From Lysobacter_C viscosus (lineage in GTDB: Bacteria > Pseudomonadota > Gammaproteobacteria > Xanthomonadales > Xanthomonadaceae), in the NCBI RefSeq assembly GCF_046600715.1, contig NZ_JBJMAV010000002.1, positions 248,001-312,000 of the forward strand: 64,000 nucleotides of DNA, read 5' to 3'. Every line of letters starts with the position of its first letter. Positions within the stretch are counted from its first letter, which is position 1. The position numbers were made by a program, and so were the translations under genes. Shown one piece after another: positions 1 to 9,852 of this stretch. The notes under the pieces were generated by a model. It had not been told where the DNA came from. It worked only from the letters and a program-made list of their open reading frames with translations, and did no database searches.

Positions 1-2
1 CG

Positions 3-599
3 ACGCGCAACCTCCAGGACCTCGGGGCCGATGCAGTACTCGCGATCACCGTCGAGAATCCACGCCCAGGCGCCCGCGGTGCGCAGGAGCCGATGCGCTA
101 CCAGGGCCTGGTGTCACTTGCCTCGGAGACGCTTGCCGGCGCACTGGAGGACTACTTCATTCAATCGGAGCAGCTTCCCACCCGGCTGCTGCTGGTGGCC
201 GACGAAAACCGTGCAGCCGGACTCATGCTGCAGAAGCTGCCCGGCGACGAGGGTGACGTGGATGGCTGGAATCGGGCCTGTGCGCTGTTCGACACCCTGC
301 GCTCCCACGAGTTGCTCGACCTGGCGGGTGACACGTTGCTTGAACGCCTGTTCCACCAGGATGGCGTGGAAGTGCTGGGCCGCAAACCGCTGGAGTTCGC
401 CTGCTCGTGTTCGCGCGAGCGGGTCGCCTCGATGCTGGCCTCGCTGGGCGCCGACGAGGCGCGCGCGGCGGTGATCGATGGACAGGCCGAGGTTCGATGC
501 GAATTCTGTGGCCAGCGTTACAGCTTCGATCCGGCCGATGTGGAGAGACTGTTGGCGCTCCACGGCCAGCAGATGGCCGCCCCGGAGCGCGTTCAATAG
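3..599 (+). CDS. hslO: Redox-regulated chaperone Hsp33, 3' part
   Basis: The gene enters from the left edge, so the first third is missing; 198 residues are visible. Hsp33 is a cytosolic holdase that is activated when oxidation releases its zinc. The C-terminal zinc site is plain: CSC in EFACSCSRER, followed about 30 residues later by CEFC, giving the family pattern CxC...CxxC. The visible upstream part (LGADAVLAITVENP, then YQGLVSLASETLAGALEDYF) matches the substrate-binding core of the family. The reading frame is open from base 3, so the ATG at 93 is internal and not the start. The identification is confident. Confidence 0.95.
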   Translation, partial: TRNLQDLGADAVLAITVENPRPGARGAQEPMRYQGLVSLASETLAGALEDYFIQSEQLPTRLLLVADENRAAGLMLQKLPGDEGDVDGWNRACALFDTLRSHELLDLAGDTLLERLFHQDGVEVLGRKPLEFACSCSRERVASMLASLGADEARAAVIDGQAEVRCEFCGQRYSFDPADVERLLALHGQQMAAPERVQ

Positions 600-625
600 A
601 GGGGGCTGCCGGCGACCGGCGGCAA

Positions 626-698
626 TTGTTAAAGAAACATAAATCACCTATAGTTCCCGACGACTCGGACGGGAACTCAGAAGACCTTTGCAGGTCTT
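626..698 (+). promoter_or_regulatory. Promoter and structured leader of the 710-1582 gene
   Basis: TTGTTA (626-631) and TATAGT (649-654) are separated by exactly 17 bases, a good sigma-70 layout. The predicted start near 661 lies inside or next to a palindrome GTTCCCG/CGGGAAC (653-659 and 670-676). A second stem AAGACC/GGTCTT (681-686 and 693-698) follows, ending just before the Shine-Dalgarno-like GGGCAACGGG at the start codon. The first palindrome could be an operator; the second could affect access to the ribosome site. Both functions are inference. Confidence 0.55.
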
Positions 699-709
699 AG
701 GGCAACGGG

Positions 710-1582
710 ATGAACACGCGATCGCTTCAATTGCCGCTTGCGTTGCTGCTGGCCTTCGGGCTGGCAGGCGGCGCGCATGCGCAATCCGGCGGCTCGGCCC
801 GCGCCGACAGCACCGTGCTTCCGGTCTGGAACAAGGCGAGCGGCAACCTGGAAGCAGTGCTGCTGCTTGAGCCCGCGCCTGCTGCGGGGGGACGCTGGCG
901 GCTCGGTCGTAACCTGATCGATGTGAACCTGGGCGGGTCCGGTGCCGATTCGCTCGGGCTGGTGTGTGATCGAAAGACCGGCCTGGCGGGCGCAATCGGC
1001 AACCTGGCCAATCACTGCATGTTGGCCTCTCTGGACCCCTCCCGTGCACGCAGCGGCTCGGGACAGCTGTCCGCCGGCGCCAGCATCGGGCGCAACGGCA
1101 ACCGCATCGGGGTTTCGGTCGGGGAAGGCCGTGACAGCCTGCCGGCATGGCTGAGTCCCAGCGGGCGCAGCGCGCAGCTCGACCAGAACACGCTCACCGT
1201 ATACGGCCAGAAGAACATTGGCCGCGAGGCCACCGTCTCCATCGGCGGGACCTGGGCACGGGCGCGGTTGATCCCCGCCGGCGAAGTGCCCGACGCCGTC
1301 AGCACCCACTTCAACGACCGCTGGAACACGCAGAGCGTGACCGTGGGTGCGGACATCGGGGACTTCGGTGCCAGCATCATCGGGCGCGTCATCGACACCC
1401 CGCAGCAGGAGGGCCAGTGGGAAGGGCTCGGCCTCGGGCTGACCTGGCGGACCCCCTGGAGCGGACAGCTCACCGTGGGCGCCGAAAACGTGGTGACGCG
1501 TGGCAAGAACCCGTTCGCGCCCAACAGCGGCGACAAGGAAGAAGGCACCGTGCCTTACGTCAGGTACGAGCAGGATCTCTGA
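710..1582 (+). CDS. Secreted, probably outer-membrane protein of unknown function
   Basis: This 290-residue protein starts with a clear signal peptide (basic start, hydrophobic core, cleavage after GGAHA near residue 24). The mature part is rich in alternating short strands with Gly, Ser, Thr and Asn (for example TVSIGGTWARARL, QSVTVGADIGDFGASIIGR, GLGLTWRTPWSGQLTVGAENV). That pattern suits a beta barrel. The end (VRYEQDL) lacks the usual terminal aromatic residue. I do not recognise the family. It has its own promoter and a strong terminator, so it is transcribed alone. Confidence 0.7.
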   Translation: MNTRSLQLPLALLLAFGLAGGAHAQSGGSARADSTVLPVWNKASGNLEAVLLLEPAPAAGGRWRLGRNLIDVNLGGSGADSLGLVCDRKTGLAGAIGNLANHCMLASLDPSRARSGSGQLSAGASIGRNGNRIGVSVGEGRDSLPAWLSPSGRSAQLDQNTLTVYGQKNIGREATVSIGGTWARARLIPAGEVPDAVSTHFNDRWNTQSVTVGADIGDFGASIIGRVIDTPQQEGQWEGLGLGLTWRTPWSGQLTVGAENVVTRGKNPFAPNSGDKEEGTVPYVRYEQDL

Positions 1583-1640
1583 GGTTTTTCCCGCTGGATA
1601 TTGCTGAACAAGAGTTGCCTGCTTCAACTTATTGAATTTC

Positions 1641-1681
1641 AAAGAAATCGCCGCCCTCTCCGGGGCGGCGATTTCTTTTTG
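1641..1681 (+). terminator. Rho-independent terminator
   Basis: A perfect 13-base stem (1644-1656 with 1663-1675) is followed by TTTTT. It closes the 710-1582 transcript and insulates the receptor gene downstream. Confidence 0.9.
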
Positions 1682-1691
1682 TTAACAACAC

Positions 1692-1806
1692 TTTAATTTT
1701 TGGCCGCAGGGGGCTAGTATCGGCGCGGCCTTGCTGGACTTGGTGTCTTACTTGACGCCCCCGGCGGGTTCCCATGGGAAACACCAAGACTGACTTGGAG
1801 AGAGAG
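1692..1806 (+). promoter_or_regulatory. Promoter and hairpin leader of the TonB-dependent receptor gene
   Basis: TAGTAT (1715-1720) is a likely -10 box; TTTAAT (1692-1697), 17 bases upstream, is a weak -35. The leader of about 80 bases contains a perfect long-range repeat, CTTGGTGT (1739-1746) with ACACCAAG (1781-1788), enclosing the small palindrome TTCCCATGGGAA. A strong Shine-Dalgarno stretch GGAGAGAGAG (about 1797-1806) lies just downstream of the hairpin. A regulatory role for the hairpin is inference. Confidence 0.45.
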
Positions 1807-1807
1807 A

Positions 1808-4702
1808 ATGACCTTGAAGACCACCAAGCTCCGCGACGCGATCACCTTCGCGCTCGTCGTGGGCGCTACCGCTGCTGCCGGCACGGGCGTTGCATTTGCC
1901 CAGGACGCCGATGAGCAGGAAGCCACCACCCTCGACCGCATCGAAGTGACCGGTTCGCGCATCAAGCGCACCGACATCGAGACCTCGCAGCCCGTATTTT
2001 CGCTGAACCGCGAAGAGATCGCGGCTCAGGGCCTGACCTCCGTTGGCGATGTGATCCAGAACATCTCCGCGAACGGCTCGACCCTCAACAGCACGTACAA
2101 CAACGGCGGCAACGGCGAAACCCGCGTCAGCCTGCGCAACCTCGGCTCCAACCGCACCCTGGTGCTGGTCAACGGCCGTCGCTGGGTCGGTGGTACCGGC
2201 CTGGGTGGCGCAGTCGACCTGAACACCATCCCGACCGCCGCGGTCGAGCGCATCGAAGTCCTGAAGGACGGTGCCTCCGCGATCTACGGTTCCGACGCCA
2301 TCGCCGGCGTTGTCAACGTCATCCTCCGCCAGAACTTCGAAGGCGCCGAGGCCAATGCCTACTACGGCCAGTACGACAAGGGCGACGGCGCCCGCCAGGC
2401 ATACGACTTCACCGTCGGCTCCACTGGCGACCGCTGGTCGGCCATGCTGGGCGTGGGTTACGTGAAGGAAGACCCGGTCATGGCCGGTGACCGCGAGATT
2501 TCCGCGGTTCCCGTGTTCGGCTCGACCCCGGGCTTCGGTGGCAGCTCCACCACCCCGGACGGCAGGTTCTGCATCCTGGGCGACGTCCAGTTCTGCCAGC
2601 AGCCCAACGGTGAGTACGGCCTGTTCAATATCAACCCGGGTACGCCGAACGGCTACACGACCTACCGCGGCAGCATCGACAACTACAACTTCGCGCCGGA
2701 CAACTACCTGCTGACCCCGCAGGAGCGCGTGTCGCTGTTCGCCAACGGCAGCATCGACATCACCGACGACATCCGTTTCCGCGCCACCACGCAGTTCAAC
2801 CAGCGCCGCTCCGAGCAGCTGCTCGCCGCCATGCCGGTGACGATCATCCCGCTCTTCAACATCGGCGCCCCGGCCTTCGGCCCCGACGACACCGTCATCA
2901 GCGCAGACAGCATCTACAACCCCTTCGGGCAGGACATCCAGTGGGTCCAGCGTCGCGTCACCGAAACCGGCGGCCGTTCGTACAACCAGGACGTGGACAC
3001 CTTCGCCTTCAACGGCGGCTTCGAAGGCAGCTTCGACGTCGGTGACCGCTTCTTCACCTGGGACCTTGGTTACTTCTACGGCGAGAACGAGCAGAACGAC
3101 ACCACGTTCGGCCTGTTCCAGTACAGCAAGCTGAAGAACGCCCTGGGCCCGTCGATGATCGTTGACGGCACCCCGACCTGCGTGACCACGGCGGGCGACG
3201 CCAGCACGGCGATCGACGGCTGCGTGCCGCTGAACTTCCTGGGCGGCGCTGGCACCATCACCCCGGAAATGCTGAACTACGTGTCCTTCGTGGCGCAGGA
3301 TTCCTACGGCTACGAGCAGCGCAACTACTACGGCAGCATCGGTGGCGAGCTGTTCGACCTGCCTGGCGGCCCGCTGGCGTTCTCGTTCGGCGTGGAAACC
3401 CGCAAGGAATCCGGCTACGACCAGCCCGACGCGCTGATCAACGCCGGCGACACCACCGGCAATGCCCGTACCGCAACCGCCGGCCAGTACTCGGTCGACG
3501 AGGCTTACCTGGAGTTCGCGATCCCCGTGCTGGCTGACGTCCCGGGTGCGGAACTGCTGGAGTTCAGCGTGGCTTCGCGCTACTCGGACTACAGCAACTT
3601 CGGCGACACGGTCAACAGCAAGTTCGGGTTCAAGTGGAAGCCGATCTCCGACCTGCTGGTACGCGGCAACTGGGCAGAGGGCTTCCGCGCCCCGTCCATC
3701 GGCGAGCTGTTCCAGGGCGTCTCCGACTCGTTCCCGACGCTGCTCGATCCCTGCAACAGCGTCAACTTCCCGGGCCTGACGCCCGAGCAGCAGGCGCGCT
3801 GCACCTCGGCAGGCGTGGTGCCGGGCGGCTACAACCAGAGCAATTCCCAGATCCGCATCAGCACCGGCGGCAACCCGAACCTGAAGCCGGAGATGTCCGA
3901 GTCCAAGACCCTCGGCTTCGTCTGGAGCCCGTCGTTCATCCAGGGCTTCGACGTTTCGCTGGACTGGTGGAACATCGAGCTGCAAGACACCATCAGCGGC
4001 CTCTCGGGCCAGGCGATCGCCAACCGCTGCATCCGCGAGGGTGACGCGCAGGCGTGTGGCCTGATCACCCGCGCACCGGGTGGCACCATCATCGACCTGC
4101 TGTCGTCAGGCCTCAACATCGGCAGTGGCGAAGTCGAAGGCTACGACATGACGATGGGTTACCGGATGCCGGAAACGGCCTACGGCAACTTCAACTTCAT
4201 CTGGGACACCTCGTACCTGGCGAAGGTCGAGTACGACGTCGACGGTGACGGCACCCGCGGTGAAGTGAGCGAAGGTGGCAACCTGGTCGGCGAGTACTCC
4301 GATCGCAACAACAACTGGCGTATCCGCTCCAACCTGGCCGTGCGCTGGGAGATGGGTGACTGGGGCGCGGCGTGGAACTCACGCTTCTTCTCGCGCCAGG
4401 ACGAGGACTGCACGGGCTTCGACCCCGTCAACACCGCGCTTCTGTGCTCGAATCCGGACCGGGATGTGAACAATGAAGCTGGCCGTCCGGTCGATGCTCC
4501 TGAAAACCGCATCCCGTCGGTCACCTACCACGATGCAAGCGTGTACTGGAACGCACCGTGGAATGCCCGCGTGACCCTGGGCGTCAACAACCTGTTCGAC
4601 AAGGATCCGCCGCGTTCCGCGTCGACCTTCGCCAACAGCTTCGACCCGCAGTACGAACTGCCGGGCCGCTTCCTGTACATGAAGTACACGCAGCGTTTCT
4701 GA
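1808..4702 (+). CDS. TonB-dependent outer-membrane receptor
   Basis: The protein has 964 residues: a signal peptide (about 1-31, ending VAFAQ), a TonB-box-like segment (LDRIEVTGSRI, about 42-52), a plug domain (about 55-175, with SLRNLGSNRTLVLVNGRR and VERIEVLKDGASAIYGSDAIAGVVN), then a long 22-strand-type barrel ending in KYTQRF with terminal Phe. The barrel has aromatic-rich receptor motifs such as WAEGFRAPSIGELFQ and NPNLKPEMSES. Such receptors import large ligands with proton-motive energy from TonB-ExbB-ExbD. There is no carbohydrate or iron gene next to it, so the substrate is not shown; its oxygenase and sulfotransferase neighbours hint at a peptide or modified organic ligand (inference). 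Confidence 0.95.
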   Translation: MTLKTTKLRDAITFALVVGATAAAGTGVAFAQDADEQEATTLDRIEVTGSRIKRTDIETSQPVFSLNREEIAAQGLTSVGDVIQNISANGSTLNSTYNNGGNGETRVSLRNLGSNRTLVLVNGRRWVGGTGLGGAVDLNTIPTAAVERIEVLKDGASAIYGSDAIAGVVNVILRQNFEGAEANAYYGQYDKGDGARQAYDFTVGSTGDRWSAMLGVGYVKEDPVMAGDREISAVPVFGSTPGFGGSSTTPDGRFCILGDVQFCQQPNGEYGLFNINPGTPNGYTTYRGSIDNYNFAPDNYLLTPQERVSLFANGSIDITDDIRFRATTQFNQRRSEQLLAAMPVTIIPLFNIGAPAFGPDDTVISADSIYNPFGQDIQWVQRRVTETGGRSYNQDVDTFAFNGGFEGSFDVGDRFFTWDLGYFYGENEQNDTTFGLFQYSKLKNALGPSMIVDGTPTCVTTAGDASTAIDGCVPLNFLGGAGTITPEMLNYVSFVAQDSYGYEQRNYYGSIGGELFDLPGGPLAFSFGVETRKESGYDQPDALINAGDTTGNARTATAGQYSVDEAYLEFAIPVLADVPGAELLEFSVASRYSDYSNFGDTVNSKFGFKWKPISDLLVRGNWAEGFRAPSIGELFQGVSDSFPTLLDPCNSVNFPGLTPEQQARCTSAGVVPGGYNQSNSQIRISTGGNPNLKPEMSESKTLGFVWSPSFIQGFDVSLDWWNIELQDTISGLSGQAIANRCIREGDAQACGLITRAPGGTIIDLLSSGLNIGSGEVEGYDMTMGYRMPETAYGNFNFIWDTSYLAKVEYDVDGDGTRGEVSEGGNLVGEYSDRNNNWRIRSNLAVRWEMGDWGAAWNSRFFSRQDEDCTGFDPVNTALLCSNPDRDVNNEAGRPVDAPENRIPSVTYHDASVYWNAPWNARVTLGVNNLFDKDPPRSASTFANSFDPQYELPGRFLYMKYTQRF

Positions 4703-4728
4703 TCGAATCGCTGTAGGTTGCGGTACTT

Positions 4729-4759
4729 GCTACGGCCCCTCACGGGGCCGTAGCTTTTT
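4729..4759 (+). terminator. Rho-independent terminator of the receptor gene
   Basis: An 11-base perfect stem GCTACGGCCCC/GGGGCCGTAGC with a 4-base loop is followed by TTTTT. The oxygenase gene starts 40 bases later, so it needs readthrough or its own promoter. Confidence 0.92.
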
Positions 4760-4798
4760 GTGGCAACCCACGCCGCCCACCAGAGGGACCACGGAACC

Positions 4799-5458
4799 AT
4801 GAGCCTGGAAGTCGCATCCATCTTTGCCGTCCCGTTCGCGCAGGATTTCCATCCCGACGCGACCCGGCTAAATCCCGAACTGGCGACCCTGCTCCTCTCG
4901 CGTGAAGCGCAGGGTGCGCGCTACGCCAATCCCCACACGTCGCTGAAGCAGCAGCCCGGGGTGTTTGAGAGTGATTTCAACCTGTTCGCCTGGCCGGAAG
5001 GCTGCGTGCAGGAACTGCGCAAGTTCGCCTGGCATTGCCTGGCCCGCACCGTGCAGGAGCTCAACGGCTACACGGTCGAAGAAGTACAGAAACTTCGGAT
5101 CGCCTCGCACACGTGGTTCCACGTGACCCGCGAAGGCGGCTTCACCATCCTCCACACACATCCGATGGCGTCCTGGTCGGGCGTGTACTGCGTGACGCCG
5201 GGGGATACGCCTCTGGACCGACCCGAATCGGGCGTCCTGCGTTTCCACAATCCCCACCACTACAGCAACTACTTCACCGACGCAGGCAACGTCAGGCTGC
5301 GGCCGCCCTACCACCATGGGACGTGGAGCATCCCGCTGAAGGCGGGGCAGCTGGTGCTGTTCCCATCCTGGTTGCAGCACGAAGTGTTGCCGTTCTACGG
5401 GCGGGACGAACGCATCACCATCGCATTCAACTGCTGGTTCCCGCAGGACGGTGACTGA
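4799..5458 (+). CDS. Putative 2OG-Fe(II) oxygenase (TIGR02466-like)
   Basis: This 219-residue protein resembles the TIGR02466 / 2OG-FeII_Oxy_5 family. Probable iron ligands are the His pair in ILHTHPMASWSGVYCV (H119 and H121) and H194 in FPSWLQHEV; R205 in DERITIAFN is placed to bind 2-oxoglutarate. No member of this family has a well-established substrate that I know of. The ATG at 4799 has a Shine-Dalgarno GAGGGA about 11 bases upstream; an in-frame GTG at 4760 lies at the terminator stem and is unlikely. It sits between a TonB receptor and a convergent TPR-sulfotransferase. That grouping looks non-random and suggests joint action on one ligand (inference). Confidence 0.8.
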   Translation: MSLEVASIFAVPFAQDFHPDATRLNPELATLLLSREAQGARYANPHTSLKQQPGVFESDFNLFAWPEGCVQELRKFAWHCLARTVQELNGYTVEEVQKLRIASHTWFHVTREGGFTILHTHPMASWSGVYCVTPGDTPLDRPESGVLRFHNPHHYSNYFTDAGNVRLRPPYHHGTWSIPLKAGQLVLFPSWLQHEVLPFYGRDERITIAFNCWFPQDGD

Positions 5459-5487
5459 GCCATCCGGCAGCGCCACGCACCCCCGAC

Positions 5488-7116
5488 CTAGCGAGCGTCC
5501 GATTCCAGCCGGGCGCTCAGGGGCGAGAGATGGCGCTGGTAGTGCCGCCAAACGCCGCCGCGGTTCCTCTGGATGCCCGCGCGAACGTCCGCCAGGCTCG
5601 CGGTCGCCACCGCGCCGCCTTTCCTGTCGGTGCCCAGCATGGGGCCATCCCGGGACAGTCCGCAGAACTCGAGGATCCGTTCGCCTTGCCCATCGGGATC
5701 CTCGACCAGGCACTCGTACTTGACATCCAGGATGCGTCCGGGCCACAGCGCGGACCAGTGATCCATCAACCGGCGGTACCCGAGGTAATACTCGGCGAGT
5801 TCGTGCTGGTCATAGCTGTAGGGCGCGGCAATGCTGAAGAGCGTGCGCAGGTTGCTGAAGCACGTGTCCATCGCGTTGCGTCGCATGTGCAGCACCCTCG
5901 CTTCCGGCAGGGCGGCAAGCAGCACGCCCAGGTGCAGGAAGTTCGACGGCAGCTTTTCGGTCACGCATGCGTGGCCGCGGGCCTTCCATCTCATGTACTC
6001 CAGCACGTCCCTGCGCACTCGCCCCAGGTCCAAACCCGGGTCGGTCAGTCGGCGTGCGCCCGCCAGGTCGAAGGTGTGGACAGAGTAGTGGTCCGTGGCG
6101 TGCCGGATGGCGGCGCTGACCGCGTAGCTCTCGCCGCCATCGATGACATCCCGGTGCCCTGCCAGCATGCGCTCCAGCAGCGTCGTGCCCGATCGATGCA
6201 TGCCCACCACGAAAACCGGTATCGGTCCCTGCCTGGCAGCGGACGTCGATGCCATGGTGAATCGAGGCAATGCCATGAGGCGTTCGAAGATCTCACCCTG
6301 TTCCGAGGCGTCGTATTGCAGCAGCGCCCGCTTGACCCGGCACGCGCGCACCAGCGCGGCCCACGACGCCTCGTAGTCCCCGATTCCGTGCAACCGGTTG
6401 TGGAGCGCATAGGCCAGGTGGACCTCCGCCTCGCCACCCGGCGGCACCGCTTCCAGGCGTCGCTCGATGGCGGCGATCTGGCGCTGGGCGTCCTCATGGT
6501 CGGCGGGCTGCAACGAGAGCAGCCACTGCGCGCGCGGCGCGTGGGAAATTGACGCCGCGGCGAGTCGCTCCAGTAGGTGCCTGGCAGTGCCAGCCTCCCC
6601 TTCGACCATTTTCAGCGTCGCACGCATGCCAAGGAGCCGCACGTCGTCGGCGGGCAAGAGTGCCTCCGCCTGGTCGAGGGCACGGGTGGCATCCTTGTAC
6701 AGCGCGATGGGTGCCAGTTCGGCTGCAAGTGCGGCATGGGTGCCCGCATCGCTGCCCGACCAGTCGACCGCATGGACGACCCTCTCTATGCGTTCAACCT
6801 CCTCGAACCGACGGAGCAAGCGGACCGTTTCCAGCGCAAGCGGGGGCGAGCGCGGCAGCGCGGCGGCGGCGGCGCAAGCCAAGGACCTCGCTTCGCGGTA
6901 GCGATCCAAGGAAAGCAGCCAGAGCGCGCGTTGCACCATTGCCGGCACGAACCCGGGCTGGAGTTCGAGCATCCGGCCCATCTCTGCGACCGCGCCCGGC
7001 AGGTCCCCTGCCCGCATGCGCGCAACCGCACCTTGCCAGAGCGCCGCACCCGCCGGAGCGAGGGGGAAGCCGTACATGGCGCTGGGTACATTGTCGGGCA
7101 CAACACGCGCAGGCAT
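5488..7116 (-). CDS. TPR-repeat sulfotransferase
   Basis: The 542-residue protein has a helical N-terminal half (about 25-280) with degenerate tetratricopeptide repeats and a C-terminal sulfotransferase domain. The PAPS 5'-phosphosulfate loop is clear at 305-312 (VGMHRSGTT). Downstream, VTEKLPSNFLHLG and ARVLHMRRNAMDTCFSN match the sulfotransferase fold. No signal peptide is seen, so it is probably cytosolic. The start at 7116 follows the pckG stop by 23 bases; longer in-frame starts would overlap pckG. An ATG at 7077 is an alternative start. Its acceptor is unknown; in this clade such proteins may sulfate peptides or sugars. It is probably cotranscribed with pckG but shares no obvious pathway with it. 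Confidence 0.85.
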   Translation of the reverse strand: MPARVVPDNVPSAMYGFPLAPAGAALWQGAVARMRAGDLPGAVAEMGRMLELQPGFVPAMVQRALWLLSLDRYREARSLACAAAAALPRSPPLALETVRLLRRFEEVERIERVVHAVDWSGSDAGTHAALAAELAPIALYKDATRALDQAEALLPADDVRLLGMRATLKMVEGEAGTARHLLERLAAASISHAPRAQWLLSLQPADHEDAQRQIAAIERRLEAVPPGGEAEVHLAYALHNRLHGIGDYEASWAALVRACRVKRALLQYDASEQGEIFERLMALPRFTMASTSAARQGPIPVFVVGMHRSGTTLLERMLAGHRDVIDGGESYAVSAAIRHATDHYSVHTFDLAGARRLTDPGLDLGRVRRDVLEYMRWKARGHACVTEKLPSNFLHLGVLLAALPEARVLHMRRNAMDTCFSNLRTLFSIAAPYSYDQHELAEYYLGYRRLMDHWSALWPGRILDVKYECLVEDPDGQGERILEFCGLSRDGPMLGTDRKGGAVATASLADVRAGIQRNRGGVWRHYQRHLSPLSARLESDAR

Positions 7117-7139
7117 GGGGGGCCGCTCAGACGCGGAAG

Positions 7140-8942
<1,803 letters not shown>

Positions 8943-8991
8943 TGCGGTGCTCCGGGAACAGGTTGGACGATGGACAGTGCCGCGCGAACGT

Positions 8992-9582
8992 TCAGGGCGC
9001 GGGGATCAGCGTGACCATGACGTGTTCGACATAGGCTTCGAACTCATCGTGCTGCAGGCGCGCGTGGTGCAGTTGCAGGTTGAGCTGCAGGAAGCCGACA
9101 TACGCGGCGTAGGCCAGGCGCGCGCGGTGCTGCGCATCCGTGCGGCTGAGACCGGCCTGCCGGAACGAGGCGGTGAGGTAGTCGAGCCGGCGCTCGGACA
9201 CGCGGCCGATCACCGGCTGCACCGCGGGGTGGTCCAGCGCCTTGAGCAACTCGGAATAGATGACGTGGGACTTGAACTCGTGCGCGACCAGGTCGAACAG
9301 CGCGCGCAGGCGTTCACGCGGGTCGCCGATCGCCTCGAGCTTGCCGAACACGGTGTCCTGCTCGACTTTTTCCCACCGTTCCAGCGCCGCGACCAGCAGC
9401 GCGTCGCGTGAAGGAAAGTGCCAGTAGAAGCTGCCCTTGGTAACGCCCAGTCGGCGGGCCAAGGGCTCCACGGCCACTGCCGCGACCCCCTGTTCGGCGA
9501 TGAGGTCCAGCGCCGCCTGCGCCCAGTCCTCCGCACTCAGGCGGCCGGTGCGTTCGGGCTTGGTTGCGCTGGCAAGGCTCAT
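8992..9582 (-). CDS. TetR/AcrR-family transcriptional regulator
   Basis: The 196-residue protein has an N-terminal helix-turn-helix (about 37-57, VEPLARRLGVTKGSFYWHF), the hallmark of TetR repressors, followed by a helical ligand-binding domain. It is divergent from fadE with a 270-base intergenic region that holds two copies of ACCATACTCA. This arrangement suggests an acyl-CoA or fatty-acid sensing repressor of fadE and of itself (inference from position). Stop of this gene and start of pckG are 49 bases apart, so pckG could also be affected by readthrough. Confidence 0.92.
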   Translation of the reverse strand: MSLASATKPERTGRLSAEDWAQAALDLIAEQGVAAVAVEPLARRLGVTKGSFYWHFPSRDALLVAALERWEKVEQDTVFGKLEAIGDPRERLRALFDLVAHEFKSHVIYSELLKALDHPAVQPVIGRVSERRLDYLTASFRQAGLSRTDAQHRARLAYAAYVGFLQLNLQLHHARLQHDEFEAYVEHVMVTLIPAP

Positions 9583-9600
9583 AGGGTGGCGAGTGTAACA

Positions 9601-9628
9601 ACCATACTCAACCGACGGGAACGGTATG
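9601..9628. promoter_or_regulatory. Candidate operator near the tetR start
   Basis: ACCATACTCA (9601-9610) and the inverted half CGGTATG (9622-9628) form a CATAC...GTATG inverted repeat just upstream of the tetR start codon. The same ten-base word recurs at the fadE promoter. It is a likely autoregulatory site of the TetR protein. Confidence 0.5.
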
Positions 9629-9695
9629 CGCCCCGGGTGGGCGGCATCCGGTCGAGCGCAACGCGGCGTCCCGGTGGCAACGGCCCGTGCAGGCC

Positions 9696-9734
9696 TTGAC
9701 AGGCCTTGTCGGCATTACCATACTCACGCGTATG
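9696..9734 (+). promoter_or_regulatory. fadE promoter with overlapping operator
   Basis: A perfect -35 TTGACA (9696-9701) is followed after 17 bases by CATACT (9719-9724), a -10 with four of six consensus bases. The -10 lies inside ACCATACTCA (9717-9726), which together with GTATG forms a CATAC-6-GTATG palindrome (9719-9734). Binding of the divergent TetR protein here would block RNA polymerase directly. Confidence 0.55.
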
Positions 9735-9852
9735 TTGACGCATGGCCGGGGTCCCTCGGGAATGCCATGCCGTCACCACCGCGTGACTAACCTGTCGCCA
9801 TCGCGTCCGGGGGCACCGCCCTCGAGACCCGGCCCGCCCCTGGAGTGTGTCC

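Noticed and set aside
1748..3985. Open frame of about 745 codons on the minus strand
   Set aside because: It is the antisense of the TonB receptor gene, shows no domain and arises from G+C-rich codon bias.
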